From assembly GCF_008704935.1 (NCBI RefSeq), contig NZ_CP023692.1, positions 992,001-1,056,000 on the forward strand: a DNA stretch of 64,000 nucleotides. Reading direction: 5' to 3'. Positions 1-7,998 of the stretch are shown here, piece by piece; position 1 is the stretch's first letter, and every line of letters begins with the position of its first letter. A model generated the notes under the pieces. It searched no databases, had not been told where the DNA came from, and worked only from the letters and a program-made list of their open reading frames with translations. The DNA comes from Streptomyces vinaceus. Its GTDB lineage: Bacteria; Actinomycetota; Actinomycetes; Streptomycetales; Streptomycetaceae. Both the position numbers and the translations under genes were made by a program.

Positions 1-2
1 TC

Positions 3-173
3 CTCACCCAGGTCCTGGGACTGCCGTACGCGGAGGCGGCGAGCGCGCTCGGCTGTCCGATCGGCACGGTCCGCTCCCGCGTGGCCCGGGCCCGCACCTC
101 GCTCCTGGAGCTGCTCACGGACGCCGACGCGGACGCCGGTGGGCCGGAGCTCGCGGCCACGGCCGCCGCCTGA
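3..173 (+). CDS. ECF-type RNA polymerase sigma factor, C-terminal fragment
   Basis: The window opens inside this gene; only the last 56 codons are visible, ending in TGA. The fragment reads [20 protein letters not shown], the helix-turn-helix of sigma region 4 that contacts the -35 element, with the recognition helix [11 protein letters not shown] typical of ECF (group 4) sigma factors. A short Ala/Asp-rich tail follows. Everything upstream of region 4 lies outside the window, so subgroup, anti-sigma partner and target promoters cannot be judged. It converges on the minus-strand membrane-protein gene that ends 36 bases downstream. Confidence 0.85.
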   Translation, partial: LTQVLGLPYAEAASALGCPIGTVRSRVARARTSLLELLTDADADAGGPELAATAAA

Positions 174-209
174 GCGACGGCCGGCCGGGGCGGGACTCCC
201 GCCCCGGCC

Positions 210-1781
210 CTATCCCCCGCCCTTCAGCCGGCGGACGACCTCGTCGGACACCCGCCTCTGGAGGTCGGCGAGTTGCTCGGGGGTGTAGGCGGTGAGGTCG
301 CCGGGGTCCTTGGCGCCGCCCGGGGCCGGGCCCGCCTGCTCCTGTTTCTTCTTCTCCTCTTCCCGGCGCTGGAGTTCCTGCTCCTCGGGCGAACCGGGCG
401 CCGCGTAGGCGCATTTGATGAGGGCGCCGTCGGCGGCCTTCAGGCAGGTCGCCTCGCGGCCGCCCACCTGGCCCCGGCCCTCCACCCGGTAGCGGATGTT
501 CTGCGCGCTGCCGACCGTGGCGGTCCAGGTGGAGCCACCGGTCGGCACCACCTCGAACACCTGGTCGTCGTTGTAACAGCAGACGTCCCGGTACTCGGCC
601 TTGATCAGCGCCACCAGCGCCTGCGGCGAGGACCAGGTCGGATCGAGCCGGTGGACGGTCATCGGGGCCAGTCCGCCGCCCTGGTGGCTGGTCGGCACGG
701 TCGAGACGGCCACCACCGAGCTGGCCTCCCCCTGCGGGGTGAGGGGGGTGACGTACGCGCTGCGCCCGCTCGTGTCGCGGTACTTGAGGGTGAACTCCGA
801 CTCGTTGCCCGCGTTGGCCCCGTCCTCGGAGGCGTCCCAGCCGCTGCGCTCGAACCACCAGTCGCTGAAGCTGCCGACGGCGGCGGTCCCCTCCCGCTGC
901 CGGGCCGCGAGGCTGAGCGGATAGGACGGTCCGGGCACCTTCGCCGTATCGGTCGTGAGCGTGAGCTCACCGGTGCGCCCGTTGTACAGCGCGACCCCGG
1001 CGGGCCGTTCGGTCACCACCAGGATCCCGGTCTGGCGTTTGAGGGGCACGACCACGGTCGGGGTGTCGCCCTGGCAGGTCACGTACGCGTCGTCGGCGTC
1101 GAAGCGCACCCAGCGCCGCTGCGCCGAGATCTTGCGGCCGAGGTTGTGGCCGAACCAGCCGCCGATCCGCGCGTCGGCCCTGTCGATGTCGAAGGAACAG
1201 CGCTGCTGGCTGCGGCTGTTGCCGCCGAGCGGGATGTCCTGCTCCAGGCCGACCTCGTACCCGGAGAGCCAGCCGCGCCGCTCGACGAGGGTCGCGAACC
1301 GGTCCGAGTCGGGCAGGTAGGTGATGTCGGAGATCTCGCCGGTGACATCGCCGAGGTGCGGGGCGGCCTGCGCCTTCCCGACCACGTAGGGCGCGCGGGC
1401 CGCCAGTTCGGGCACCGGCTCGCTCACGATCTGCACGTTCTGCATGTACGCGCGGTCCTGGAGGTACGACCCGTACACCAGCCACCAGATTCCGAGGCCC
1501 AGCCCGAGGACGGCGCCCAGCCACCCGAGGACCACCGCGGTGCTCCCGCCGCCCCCACCACCGTCCCGCCTGCCGCGGGCGAGCTTCAGCGCCAGCCCCA
1601 CCAGCAGGAGGAACGCCAGGAGCAGCAGCGGCGCGGCCAGCCAGGACAGGAGCTTGCGGCCCTCCCAGACGATGATCGTGGTGGCGTACGAGGCCCACCA
1701 GAAGAACAGCCCCGCCACGAGAACGGGTATCCCCACCCACCACGCCCGCGAGACCTGTGCCGCCCGCGCTGTCCGCCCCAT
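210..1781 (-). CDS. Three-TM membrane protein with large extracytoplasmic domain, function unknown
   Basis: I do not recognise this family. Three hydrophobic helices lie at about residues 14-38, 45-67 and 81-103, with a Gly-rich loop between the second and third. A domain of about 400 residues follows, probably outside the membrane, with few cysteines but a CCYNDD stretch. The C-terminal tail is charged and coiled-coil-like (EEQELQRREEEKKKQEQ), then Pro/Gly-rich. The ATG at 1781 is chosen because a G-rich ribosome site (GGCGGGGGG) lies just upstream; an in-frame GTG at 1841 would add 20 residues with no clear site. It is the third gene of an operon with the kinase and FHA genes, so it may be a kinase substrate or co-sensor; that is inference from position only. 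Confidence 0.7.
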   Translation of the reverse strand: MGRTARAAQVSRAWWVGIPVLVAGLFFWWASYATTIIVWEGRKLLSWLAAPLLLLAFLLLVGLALKLARGRRDGGGGGGSTAVVLGWLGAVLGLGLGIWWLVYGSYLQDRAYMQNVQIVSEPVPELAARAPYVVGKAQAAPHLGDVTGEISDITYLPDSDRFATLVERRGWLSGYEVGLEQDIPLGGNSRSQQRCSFDIDRADARIGGWFGHNLGRKISAQRRWVRFDADDAYVTCQGDTPTVVVPLKRQTGILVVTERPAGVALYNGRTGELTLTTDTAKVPGPSYPLSLAARQREGTAAVGSFSDWWFERSGWDASEDGANAGNESEFTLKYRDTSGRSAYVTPLTPQGEASSVVAVSTVPTSHQGGGLAPMTVHRLDPTWSSPQALVALIKAEYRDVCCYNDDQVFEVVPTGGSTWTATVGSAQNIRYRVEGRGQVGGREATCLKAADGALIKCAYAAPGSPEEQELQRREEEKKKQEQAGPAPGGAKDPGDLTAYTPEQLADLQRRVSDEVVRRLKGGG

Positions 1782-1874
1782 GATCGCCCCCCGCCGTCGG
1801 TCCGCCCAATTCTGTACCGGCGACGGTGAGTTGTCAGCCACTCGATCAGTACGGGCGGGCCGTCGGCGGGCCGG

Positions 1875-3323
1875 TCACCTGGCCGGCGCCGGGGCGGGGC
1901 ACCTCGGGAGCGGGGGGCGGTCCTTCGTCCGTACGGCCGGCAGCCAGGCGACGGCGTCCGGGGCCGCGGCCGGGTCCGCGCCCGGCAGGCGGACGCGGAA
2001 CCAGTGCGTGGAGCGCGTGTCCGATTCGTCGATGACCACTTCACCGCGCAGGAGCTGGCAGTCGGCGTCGAGGACGTCGGCGTGCCAGACCCGGGTCGGC
2101 ACGACGTTCCCGGCGACGTACGGCCGCATGGGGTCGACGGCCAGGCCCAGACTGCACTGCGGAGCCCGGTCCGTACGGTCCTGACAGGCGTGCTCGGCGT
2201 TGAACACCCGTACCTGGAGAGGGGGTTGCGCCGTGCCGACGCGCGCGGCGGAACCGCCCTCCCCGGCGGGGAGCCCCGCGTACGACCAGATGGCGGAACC
2301 GACCGCCCCGCACGCCGCGAGGGCGAGGAGCGCGGTCCGCGCCGTCCGCCGGAGGCGGCCCGTACGGCTCCGCGGACCGCCGCCGTCCGCCTGACGGGCG
2401 GCGATCCGCTCCAGCAGGCTCTCCGCGGTGTGCGCCGCGCGGGCGGCGTGCGTCGGGGCGAGGCAGTCGGTGGCCAGCGCACGCCAGAACTCCGGGACCC
2501 CGCCCGCCATCCGCAGGGGCGCGCGCCCCGCCGCGTACTCCTGGACGGCGGCTCCCCGCGCCACCGGCGTGGCGCCGGGGAACAGCGGGGCACCCGAGGC
2601 GAACACCTCGTGGATCACGAGCCCCAGGGCCCAGATGTCGGCGCTCGGGCGGATCTCCACCCCCAGCTCCCCCAGCGGGGCCCTCCAGCGCTCGGGCGGT
2701 AGGTAGTCGAGGGTCCCCATCGGCGGCCCGTGCCCGTGGGTACCGGTGGTCAGTTCGGCGGCGAGCCCGAAGTCCGAGAGCCTGACCGCACCGTCCTCGC
2801 CGATGAGGACGTTCTCGGGCTTGAGGTCGGCGTGCACCCACCCGCAGCGGTGCAGGTGGGCCAGCCCCTCGCAGATCCCGGCGATCAGCCGGGCGCCGTC
2901 GGCCTCGGCGATCCCGGCGCCGAGCAGGTCGCGCAGGCTGCCCCGGGCCCGTTCCATGACCAGGACGATCGCTCCGTCCAGCTCCGGGTGGTCCGGTGCG
3001 CTGAGGACGGTGCTGTCCAGCAGCCGGACGAGCCGCGGATGGCCCGCCCGTACGCCGATCTCGACCTCGCGCCGGGCCGCCTCGGAGACGGCCCGGGCCT
3101 GGCGCGGTGCGAGCCCGGAGGTCGGCATGATCTTGAGGGCGACCTCGTGGAGCTCCGCGCCCGCCCCCGGCCCGTCCGCTGCCGCCCGCCGTCCCGCGTA
3201 CACCGTGGCCCAGCCCCCGGCCCCGATCGGCTCGGTGACCACCCAGTCGCCCACCCGGTGGCCCGGGGGCAGCAGTTCGGTGTGGCCGCTGTCCCACGAG
3301 GCGCCCGGACCCTGCACCCGCAT
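1875..3323 (-). CDS. Membrane-anchored eukaryotic-type Ser/Thr protein kinase
   Basis: A 482-residue kinase with the canonical landmarks: Gly-rich loop GAGGWATVYAG (34-44), ATP-anchoring Lys64 in VALK, catalytic HADLKPEN (164-171, Asp166), DFG at 184-186, and the APE region replaced by LPPERW (208-213). A single transmembrane helix at about 329-349 leads to an outer domain of about 130 residues with several cysteines, ending in a Pro-rich tail. HAD replaces the usual HRD, which occurs in some active kinases. The start is 8 bases after the FHA gene's stop, and the membrane-protein gene follows, so the three look co-transcribed. The extracytoplasmic part has no PASTA repeats, so this is not the cell-wall PknB type; its ligand is unknown. 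Confidence 0.9.
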   Translation of the reverse strand: MRVQGPGASWDSGHTELLPPGHRVGDWVVTEPIGAGGWATVYAGRRAAADGPGAGAELHEVALKIMPTSGLAPRQARAVSEAARREVEIGVRAGHPRLVRLLDSTVLSAPDHPELDGAIVLVMERARGSLRDLLGAGIAEADGARLIAGICEGLAHLHRCGWVHADLKPENVLIGEDGAVRLSDFGLAAELTTGTHGHGPPMGTLDYLPPERWRAPLGELGVEIRPSADIWALGLVIHEVFASGAPLFPGATPVARGAAVQEYAAGRAPLRMAGGVPEFWRALATDCLAPTHAARAAHTAESLLERIAARQADGGGPRSRTGRLRRTARTALLALAACGAVGSAIWSYAGLPAGEGGSAARVGTAQPPLQVRVFNAEHACQDRTDRAPQCSLGLAVDPMRPYVAGNVVPTRVWHADVLDADCQLLRGEVVIDESDTRSTHWFRVRLPGADPAAAPDAVAWLPAVRTKDRPPLPRCPAPAPAR

Positions 3324-3331
3324 CACGTCGC

Positions 3332-4153
3332 CTACCGCCCCCGTACGCCCGCTTCGGCCCGGGGCGGCAGCAGCGCGAGGTGCTCCTCCCGTACGACGGC
3401 GAACTTCAGGGCGAGTCCGACGACGGCGTCCCGCTTCCCGTTGCGGCGGTCCGCGGCGCCCGCGCCGTTGCCGCCACCCGTGCCGGCTTCGGGCGGGCCG
3501 GCCGCGACGCCGATCCGCAGCTTCTCGTCGGCCAGGTAGTCGATGTGCGAGCTGACCGCGCGCGCCGTCAGCCGGCCGCCGGTGGCGTGGCCGCGCAGTC
3601 GCTCGACGACCTGCGGGGTGGTGGGCACCGCGACCGGCGACTGGTCGCGCAGCCAGGGTTCGCAGAGGGCGACGAGCACCAGGAAGTACGTGGCCGTCTC
3701 GTCCAGGGAGTACGCCGTGACGGTACGGCTCGTCCAGGAGCCGCCCGCGCCGGGCGGGTCCAGGTAGACGTGGTCGGGCGCGAACACCTGGAAGGAGACG
3801 GTGGTGCCGCGCCGGGTGGGCAGCACCACCCGGGAGAACTCGAACGGGATCGGCGCCCCGGCCCGCCGCGGCGACACCCGCAGGTACTCTCCGGCCCCCT
3901 CCGGGTTCTCCACCAGGTAGGTCTGCGTGGTGCTGTGGTTGGTCAGCTGCCAGTGGTCTTCGGTGACCCGGATCTCCCCGGCCAGCCGGGAGACCGCCTC
4001 GTCGGCGAGCCGCAGTTCGACCGGGGTCGTCGACGAGCCGCGGCCGAACCGCGCGACCTCGCCCGGTCCCAGCCGTAACGTCACCGCCTCGCCGCCCGGC
4101 TCCCCGTCGGCGCCGCCGCTCCCCTGCGGCAGATGGACGACTATGCCGCTCAC
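3332..4153 (-). CDS. FHA-like domain protein, first gene of kinase operon
   Basis: About 273 residues. The N-terminal part (VTLRLGPGEVARFGRG, then TEDHWQLTNHSTTQTYLVEN) has the spacing of an FHA fold: a GR pair, a Ser-Arg, and the NxS/T loop. FHA domains bind phosphothreonine, so this protein may recruit targets of the kinase encoded next to it. The middle region contains a possible helical or winged segment (TPQVVERLRGHATGGRLTAR), as seen in other Streptomyces FHA proteins, and the C-terminus is Gly/Arg-rich. Two adjacent GTG codons (4156 and 4153) are the only sensible starts, close behind a GGGGGA ribosome site that sits in one arm of a perfect inverted repeat. The exact start is uncertain by one codon. 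Confidence 0.7.
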   Translation of the reverse strand: MSGIVVHLPQGSGGADGEPGGEAVTLRLGPGEVARFGRGSSTTPVELRLADEAVSRLAGEIRVTEDHWQLTNHSTTQTYLVENPEGAGEYLRVSPRRAGAPIPFEFSRVVLPTRRGTTVSFQVFAPDHVYLDPPGAGGSWTSRTVTAYSLDETATYFLVLVALCEPWLRDQSPVAVPTTPQVVERLRGHATGGRLTARAVSSHIDYLADEKLRIGVAAGPPEAGTGGGNGAGAADRRNGKRDAVVGLALKFAVVREEHLALLPPRAEAGVRGR

Positions 4154-4159
4154 CACTCC

Positions 4160-4194
4160 CCCTGTACGACGTGTTGACAAGACGTCGTACAGGG
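4160..4194. promoter_or_regulatory. Perfect 12-bp inverted repeat at head of FHA-kinase operon
   Basis: CCCTGTACGACG at 4160-4171 is matched by its exact complement at 4183-4194, around an 11-base spacer. On the minus strand the arm nearest the gene contains the GGGGGA ribosome site of the FHA gene, so in RNA the stem would hide it. It may be an operator, a translation-blocking hairpin, or a terminator for the hydrolase gene that ends at 4265 on the same strand. No T-tract follows. Confidence 0.6.
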
Positions 4195-4264
4195 AACGGT
4201 ACCGGCTGGAAGCCTGGCAACAGGGGGGTTCACCGGCCATTTCCGGCGCCCCTCGGGCGTGGCC

Positions 4265-6304
4265 TCAGTAGACGGGAGAGCCCGCCGGGAGCGGTGCGAC
4301 CAGGCGCTCCCCGAAGGCCTTCCACGGCCCCCAGCCGCCGCTGGGCCGCTCCTGGACGCGGGTGCGGATCCGGCCATCGGCGGTGACGGCGAAGACGTGG
4401 ATCCGCCCGGTGGCGTCGGCCGCGGCCGTGGGCGTGGCGGCGAGCGGGGCCTCGGATTCGCCGAACTCCTCGGCCGCGGCCCAGGCCCCGCCGGGGTCCG
4501 CGTGCCAGCGGTGGTCGAGCCGGGCCCCGCCGGGCGACAGGGCGAAGGCCTCCAGCCGCCCGTCGGCGCTGGGGGCGAGCGCCGGGGCCGCGGCCGACCA
4601 GCCGAACAGGTGCTGCCAGTCGCCCCAGCCTCCGCTCGGTACGGTCTGGCGCCGGTGGAAGACGGCCGGACCGGAGGGGGCGAGGGCGGCGACGGTGAGC
4701 CGGCCGGTACCGTCCCGGGCCACGCGCGGCGCGCCGCCGGCCGCCGTACCGAACACCTGCCAGGCCGCGGCCCAGGCCCCGCCCGGGGCGGTCTGCCAGC
4801 GGTGGTGGATGGCGGCGCCGCCGGGCGCGAGGGCGAACACCTCCAGCCGGCCGTCGGCGTTGGCGGCGACGGCCGGGGGCGCTCCGACCGGCCCGCCGAA
4901 CGCCCCGTCCCACCCGTCCCAGGCCGGGGAGCCGGGCGACCGCTGCCGGCGCCGGGCGAGACCGGCGCCCGCGGGGGCGGGTGCGAAGACCTCCAGCCGG
5001 CCGTCGCCGCCCCGGGCCACGGCGGGGGCGGCTCCCGCGGGGCCGCCGAACTCCTCCCAGTCGTACCAGCCGCCGTCGGGCCGCTGCGCGCGGTGGTGGA
5101 GGCCGGCTCCGCCCGGGGCGAGCGAGAACACCTCCAGTCGGCCGTCGGCGTTGCGGCCGAGGGTGGGGACCGCCCCGGCCGACCCCCCGAAGGACTCCCA
5201 CGTGGACCAGGTGTCGGTTTCCGGGTCGAGCTGGACGCGCCGGAGCACCGACCGGTCGCCGGCGTCGAGTGCGAACACCGTCAGCCGGCCCTCCAGGTCC
5301 GCTCCGGCGACCGGGTTGTCCACGCTCTGCCAGGGCGGCGGTCCGTCGTCGCGCCACTGCAGGGGCCCCACGTACAGGCCCTGGCGGAACCAGCCCGCGG
5401 CGCTCGCGTACCAGTCCTGCCCGTCGCGGACCACCTCGACGGCGTGGCCGGGGACGTGGCCCGCGTAGCCGTCCGGGCCGAAGTGGAACGGGTCCCTGGA
5501 CGCGAACACGTCCGTGCCCTCGTAGCCGCCCCGGGGCCCGATGAACAGGTGGTACCAGCCGTCCCGTTCGACCACGCACGGGGACTCGGTGACCGACAGC
5601 GTCGCGTCGGTGGTCGCGTCGGTGAAGGCGGTCTCCGGCGCGCTCCAGTGCAGCAGGTCGGCGGAGCGCCGTACGGCCACGATGTGCCGGCCTCCCCGCG
5701 GGGCGGACAGCTCGGTGTAGTACATCACCCACTCCCCGTCGATCCACAGCACCATCGGATCGCGCGCCGCGATCCCCCGGAAGAGGGGGCCGGACGGAAC
5801 GCGGGTCCAGGTGAACAGATCGGTGGAGGTCGCGAGGTTGATCGCGGCGCCGTTGCGGCCGCCGGCGGCGTAGAACATCAGGAACGAGCCGTCCGCCTCG
5901 ACGACGTACGGGGCCCACAGGTGCTCCTCGCCGAAGTAGGACCGGTCGACGGTCAGGGCGTCGGCGTGCGGGGTCCAGGGCCCGTACGGGCCGGGGGCCG
6001 AGGCGTGGGTGAAGGCGACCTCCGCCTCGCTGTCCGGGGACTCGCCGGGTCGGGCGCTGTCGCCGACGATGCCGAACAGGTGCCACCGGCCGGCCGCCTT
6101 GATCAGCGTGTGGTCGTTGAGGTAGCGCGGCCGGCCGGGGAGGGAGGGGTCGTGGACGTGGGTGAACGGCCCGGCGCCGATCCACCGGTGCGGAGGAGCG
6201 GCCGCGGCCGCGCTGCCCGTCACCGGGAGCGTTCCCGGCAGCGCGAGCGCGCCCGCGGCGGCGGTGGCACCCCGCAACACCTGCCGCCTGCTGATCGGTT
6301 GCAC
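4265..6304 (-). CDS. Secreted GH43-like glycoside hydrolase with C-terminal PLL/DUF346 lectin repeats
   Basis: A 679-residue exported protein. The N-terminus SRRQVLRG followed by an Ala-rich helix is a twin-arginine (Tat) signal peptide. Residues of about 40-340 show the Trp/Asp-rich blades of the five-bladed propeller of GH43/GH32-type enzymes (HDPSLPGRPRYLND, GEEHLWAPYVVE, RDPMVLWIDGEWVMYYTE, TESPCVVERDGWYHLF). The conserved Asp, Asp and Glu positions (HDP, RDPM, ESP) are present, so it is probably active on a polysaccharide that I cannot name. The rest is about seven repeats of [13 protein letters not shown]...HHRWQ, the PLL/DUF346 sugar-binding propeller. A GTG start is preceded by GGAGGG. 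It is the last of three neighbouring genes with these repeats. Confidence 0.8.
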   Translation of the reverse strand: MQPISRRQVLRGATAAAGALALPGTLPVTGSAAAAAPPHRWIGAGPFTHVHDPSLPGRPRYLNDHTLIKAAGRWHLFGIVGDSARPGESPDSEAEVAFTHASAPGPYGPWTPHADALTVDRSYFGEEHLWAPYVVEADGSFLMFYAAGGRNGAAINLATSTDLFTWTRVPSGPLFRGIAARDPMVLWIDGEWVMYYTELSAPRGGRHIVAVRRSADLLHWSAPETAFTDATTDATLSVTESPCVVERDGWYHLFIGPRGGYEGTDVFASRDPFHFGPDGYAGHVPGHAVEVVRDGQDWYASAAGWFRQGLYVGPLQWRDDGPPPWQSVDNPVAGADLEGRLTVFALDAGDRSVLRRVQLDPETDTWSTWESFGGSAGAVPTLGRNADGRLEVFSLAPGGAGLHHRAQRPDGGWYDWEEFGGPAGAAPAVARGGDGRLEVFAPAPAGAGLARRRQRSPGSPAWDGWDGAFGGPVGAPPAVAANADGRLEVFALAPGGAAIHHRWQTAPGGAWAAAWQVFGTAAGGAPRVARDGTGRLTVAALAPSGPAVFHRRQTVPSGGWGDWQHLFGWSAAAPALAPSADGRLEAFALSPGGARLDHRWHADPGGAWAAAEEFGESEAPLAATPTAAADATGRIHVFAVTADGRIRTRVQERPSGGWGPWKAFGERLVAPLPAGSPVY

Positions 6305-6317
6305 GGGTCCCTCCGGG

Positions 6318-7950
6318 TCAGTTGACGGCGGGGCCGGAGGTGCCGCTCACCCAGGCCCACTCGGACCAGGTGGTGAAGCCCGTCTGCCATTTGTGGTGGA
6401 CGCCGGCGCCACTGGTCCCGAAGACCTCGATACGGCCGTCGGCGTTGGTGGCGGCGCCGATCTCGGTTCCCCCGCCGCCGAATTCGGACCACTGGCCGTA
6501 CGGGGCGTTGACCCCGCTCTGCCAGAGGTGCTGGGCGGTGGTCCCGTTGATGGCGAAGACCTCGACGCGGCCGTCCGGGGAGCGTTCGCTGGTGAGCTGG
6601 GAGTCGGCCGGGCCGCCGGTGGACTCCCAGCCGGACCAACCCGACGCCCCGGTCTGGTACTTGTGGAACACGCCGACCTGTCCGGAGGCGAAGACCTCCA
6701 GGCGGCCGTCCTGGTTGTGGTCCACGGTCAGGTCGCGACCGCCGCCGCCGAAGTCCTCCCAGGCCGACCAGCCGCCGTTGACCGCCGTCTGGTACAGGTG
6801 CTGGAAGGTGTCGCCGTTCAGGGCGAAGACCTCCAGCCGCCCGTCGAGGGACTTCTCCATCTCGATCCTGCTGCCGGCCGGACCGCCACCGGCGGACTCC
6901 CATTCCGACCAGCCGCCGCTCGGCGCGTTCTGGTACCGGTGGAAGACGCCGACCGGACCGGAGGCGAACACCTCCAGCCGCCCGTCGCCGTTCGCGCCGA
7001 CCGCGATGTCCTTGCCACCGCCGCCGAAGGACTCCCAGCCGGACCAGCCGCCCGAGGGCTGGACCTGGTAGCGGTGGGAGAAGGTGTCGCCGTTGATGGC
7101 GAACAGCTCCAGCCGGCCGTCGGCGTTGGAGCCGATCGCCAGCTCCGCCGCGCCCGGGCCCCCAGGGCCTCCCACTCGGACCACGCGCCGTTCACCGTGT
7201 TCTGCCAGGCGTGGTGGACACCGTCGGCCCCGGCCGCGAAGACCTCCAGCCGGCCGTCGGCGTTGGAGCCGATCGCCAGCTCCGCCGCGCCCGGGCCCCC
7301 AGGGCCTCCCACTCGGACCACGCGCCGTTCACCGTGTTCTGCCAGGCGTGGTGGACACCGTCGGCCCCGGCCGCGAAGACCTCCAGCCGGCCGTCCGCCG
7401 ACCGGGCCGAGACCACCCGTCCCGACTCCGCCGGATACGTCAGCGGGCCCGGTCCGGGTTCGTGGTGGCCGAGCCGGTCCACCGCGGCCCGGGCCTCGTC
7501 CATGTGCCGCCAGTGCACGCCCGCGGTGTAGGTGGACCAGGGCTCCCAGTTCGTGCCCCCGGCGGAGATCCTGAAGGCGGCGTTCGCGTTGCACTGGGCG
7601 TCGTACGCACAGGCGTCGTCGACCTCGGAGTGCCAGTAGTCGTTGATCTGCCACAGGCCGCGGTCCCTGGACGGGGGCCTGTTGTTCGTGACGTTGGTCG
7701 CCGAGGGGTTGCAGCTGGACTCCGCCAGGGCGACGGCGACGGCGGTCACCAGGCCGTCGCCGCGGAAGCCGGCGTCGTAGCCGGTCTGCGCGCACAGATC
7801 GCTCGACGCGGCGGACGCGGGCGAGGCCCCGGTGAGCGTTGCCGCCGCGCCGAGCAGCACGGCCAACGCCGGTGCGGCCAGGCGGCGGGCGGTGCGCCGC
7901 CGCGGTGACGACTTCGTGGCGGTGGGTAAGGAGCGCTGGGTTCTGGACAA
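6318..7950 (-). pseudogene. Secreted lysozyme/transglycosylase-like enzyme with PLL/DUF346 repeats, frameshifted twice
   Basis: Reading begins at a TTG (7950) with GGGGGAAG upstream. A signal peptide ([20 protein letters not shown]) precedes a lysozyme-like domain with a catalytic-type Glu in ALAESSC and [11 protein letters not shown], then lectin repeats ([19 protein letters not shown]). Reading is then lost: after EWEALG the sequence needs one extra G at 7296-7300 and again at 7159-7163 to go on as [12 protein letters not shown]. With both bases restored the protein runs unbroken to the stop at 6318, about 544 residues with some seven repeats. Both lesions sit at the same spot in two copies of a duplicated repeat, so this is either true decay or homopolymer miscalling. 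It lies between the M23 and GH43-like genes, with spacings of 48 and 13 bases. Confidence 0.8.
7107..7395. repeat. 137-bp tandem duplication inside a lectin-repeat gene
   Basis: Bases 7107-7258 are identical to 7244-7395 (152 bp identical, period 137). The period is one short of 138, the size of a 46-codon lectin repeat. Each copy has a C5 run (7159-7163 and 7296-7300) where six are needed to keep frame. Confidence 0.95.
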
Positions 7951-7998
7951 CTGCTTCCCCCTTGGGCGTGGAGTGGGCCGGGCCGGAACGGGGCCGGA

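Noticed and set aside
4259..6325. Long open frames opposite and offset to the GH43-like gene
   Set aside because: They mirror a gene with clear domain motifs; long antisense frames are expected at this GC content and show no family character.
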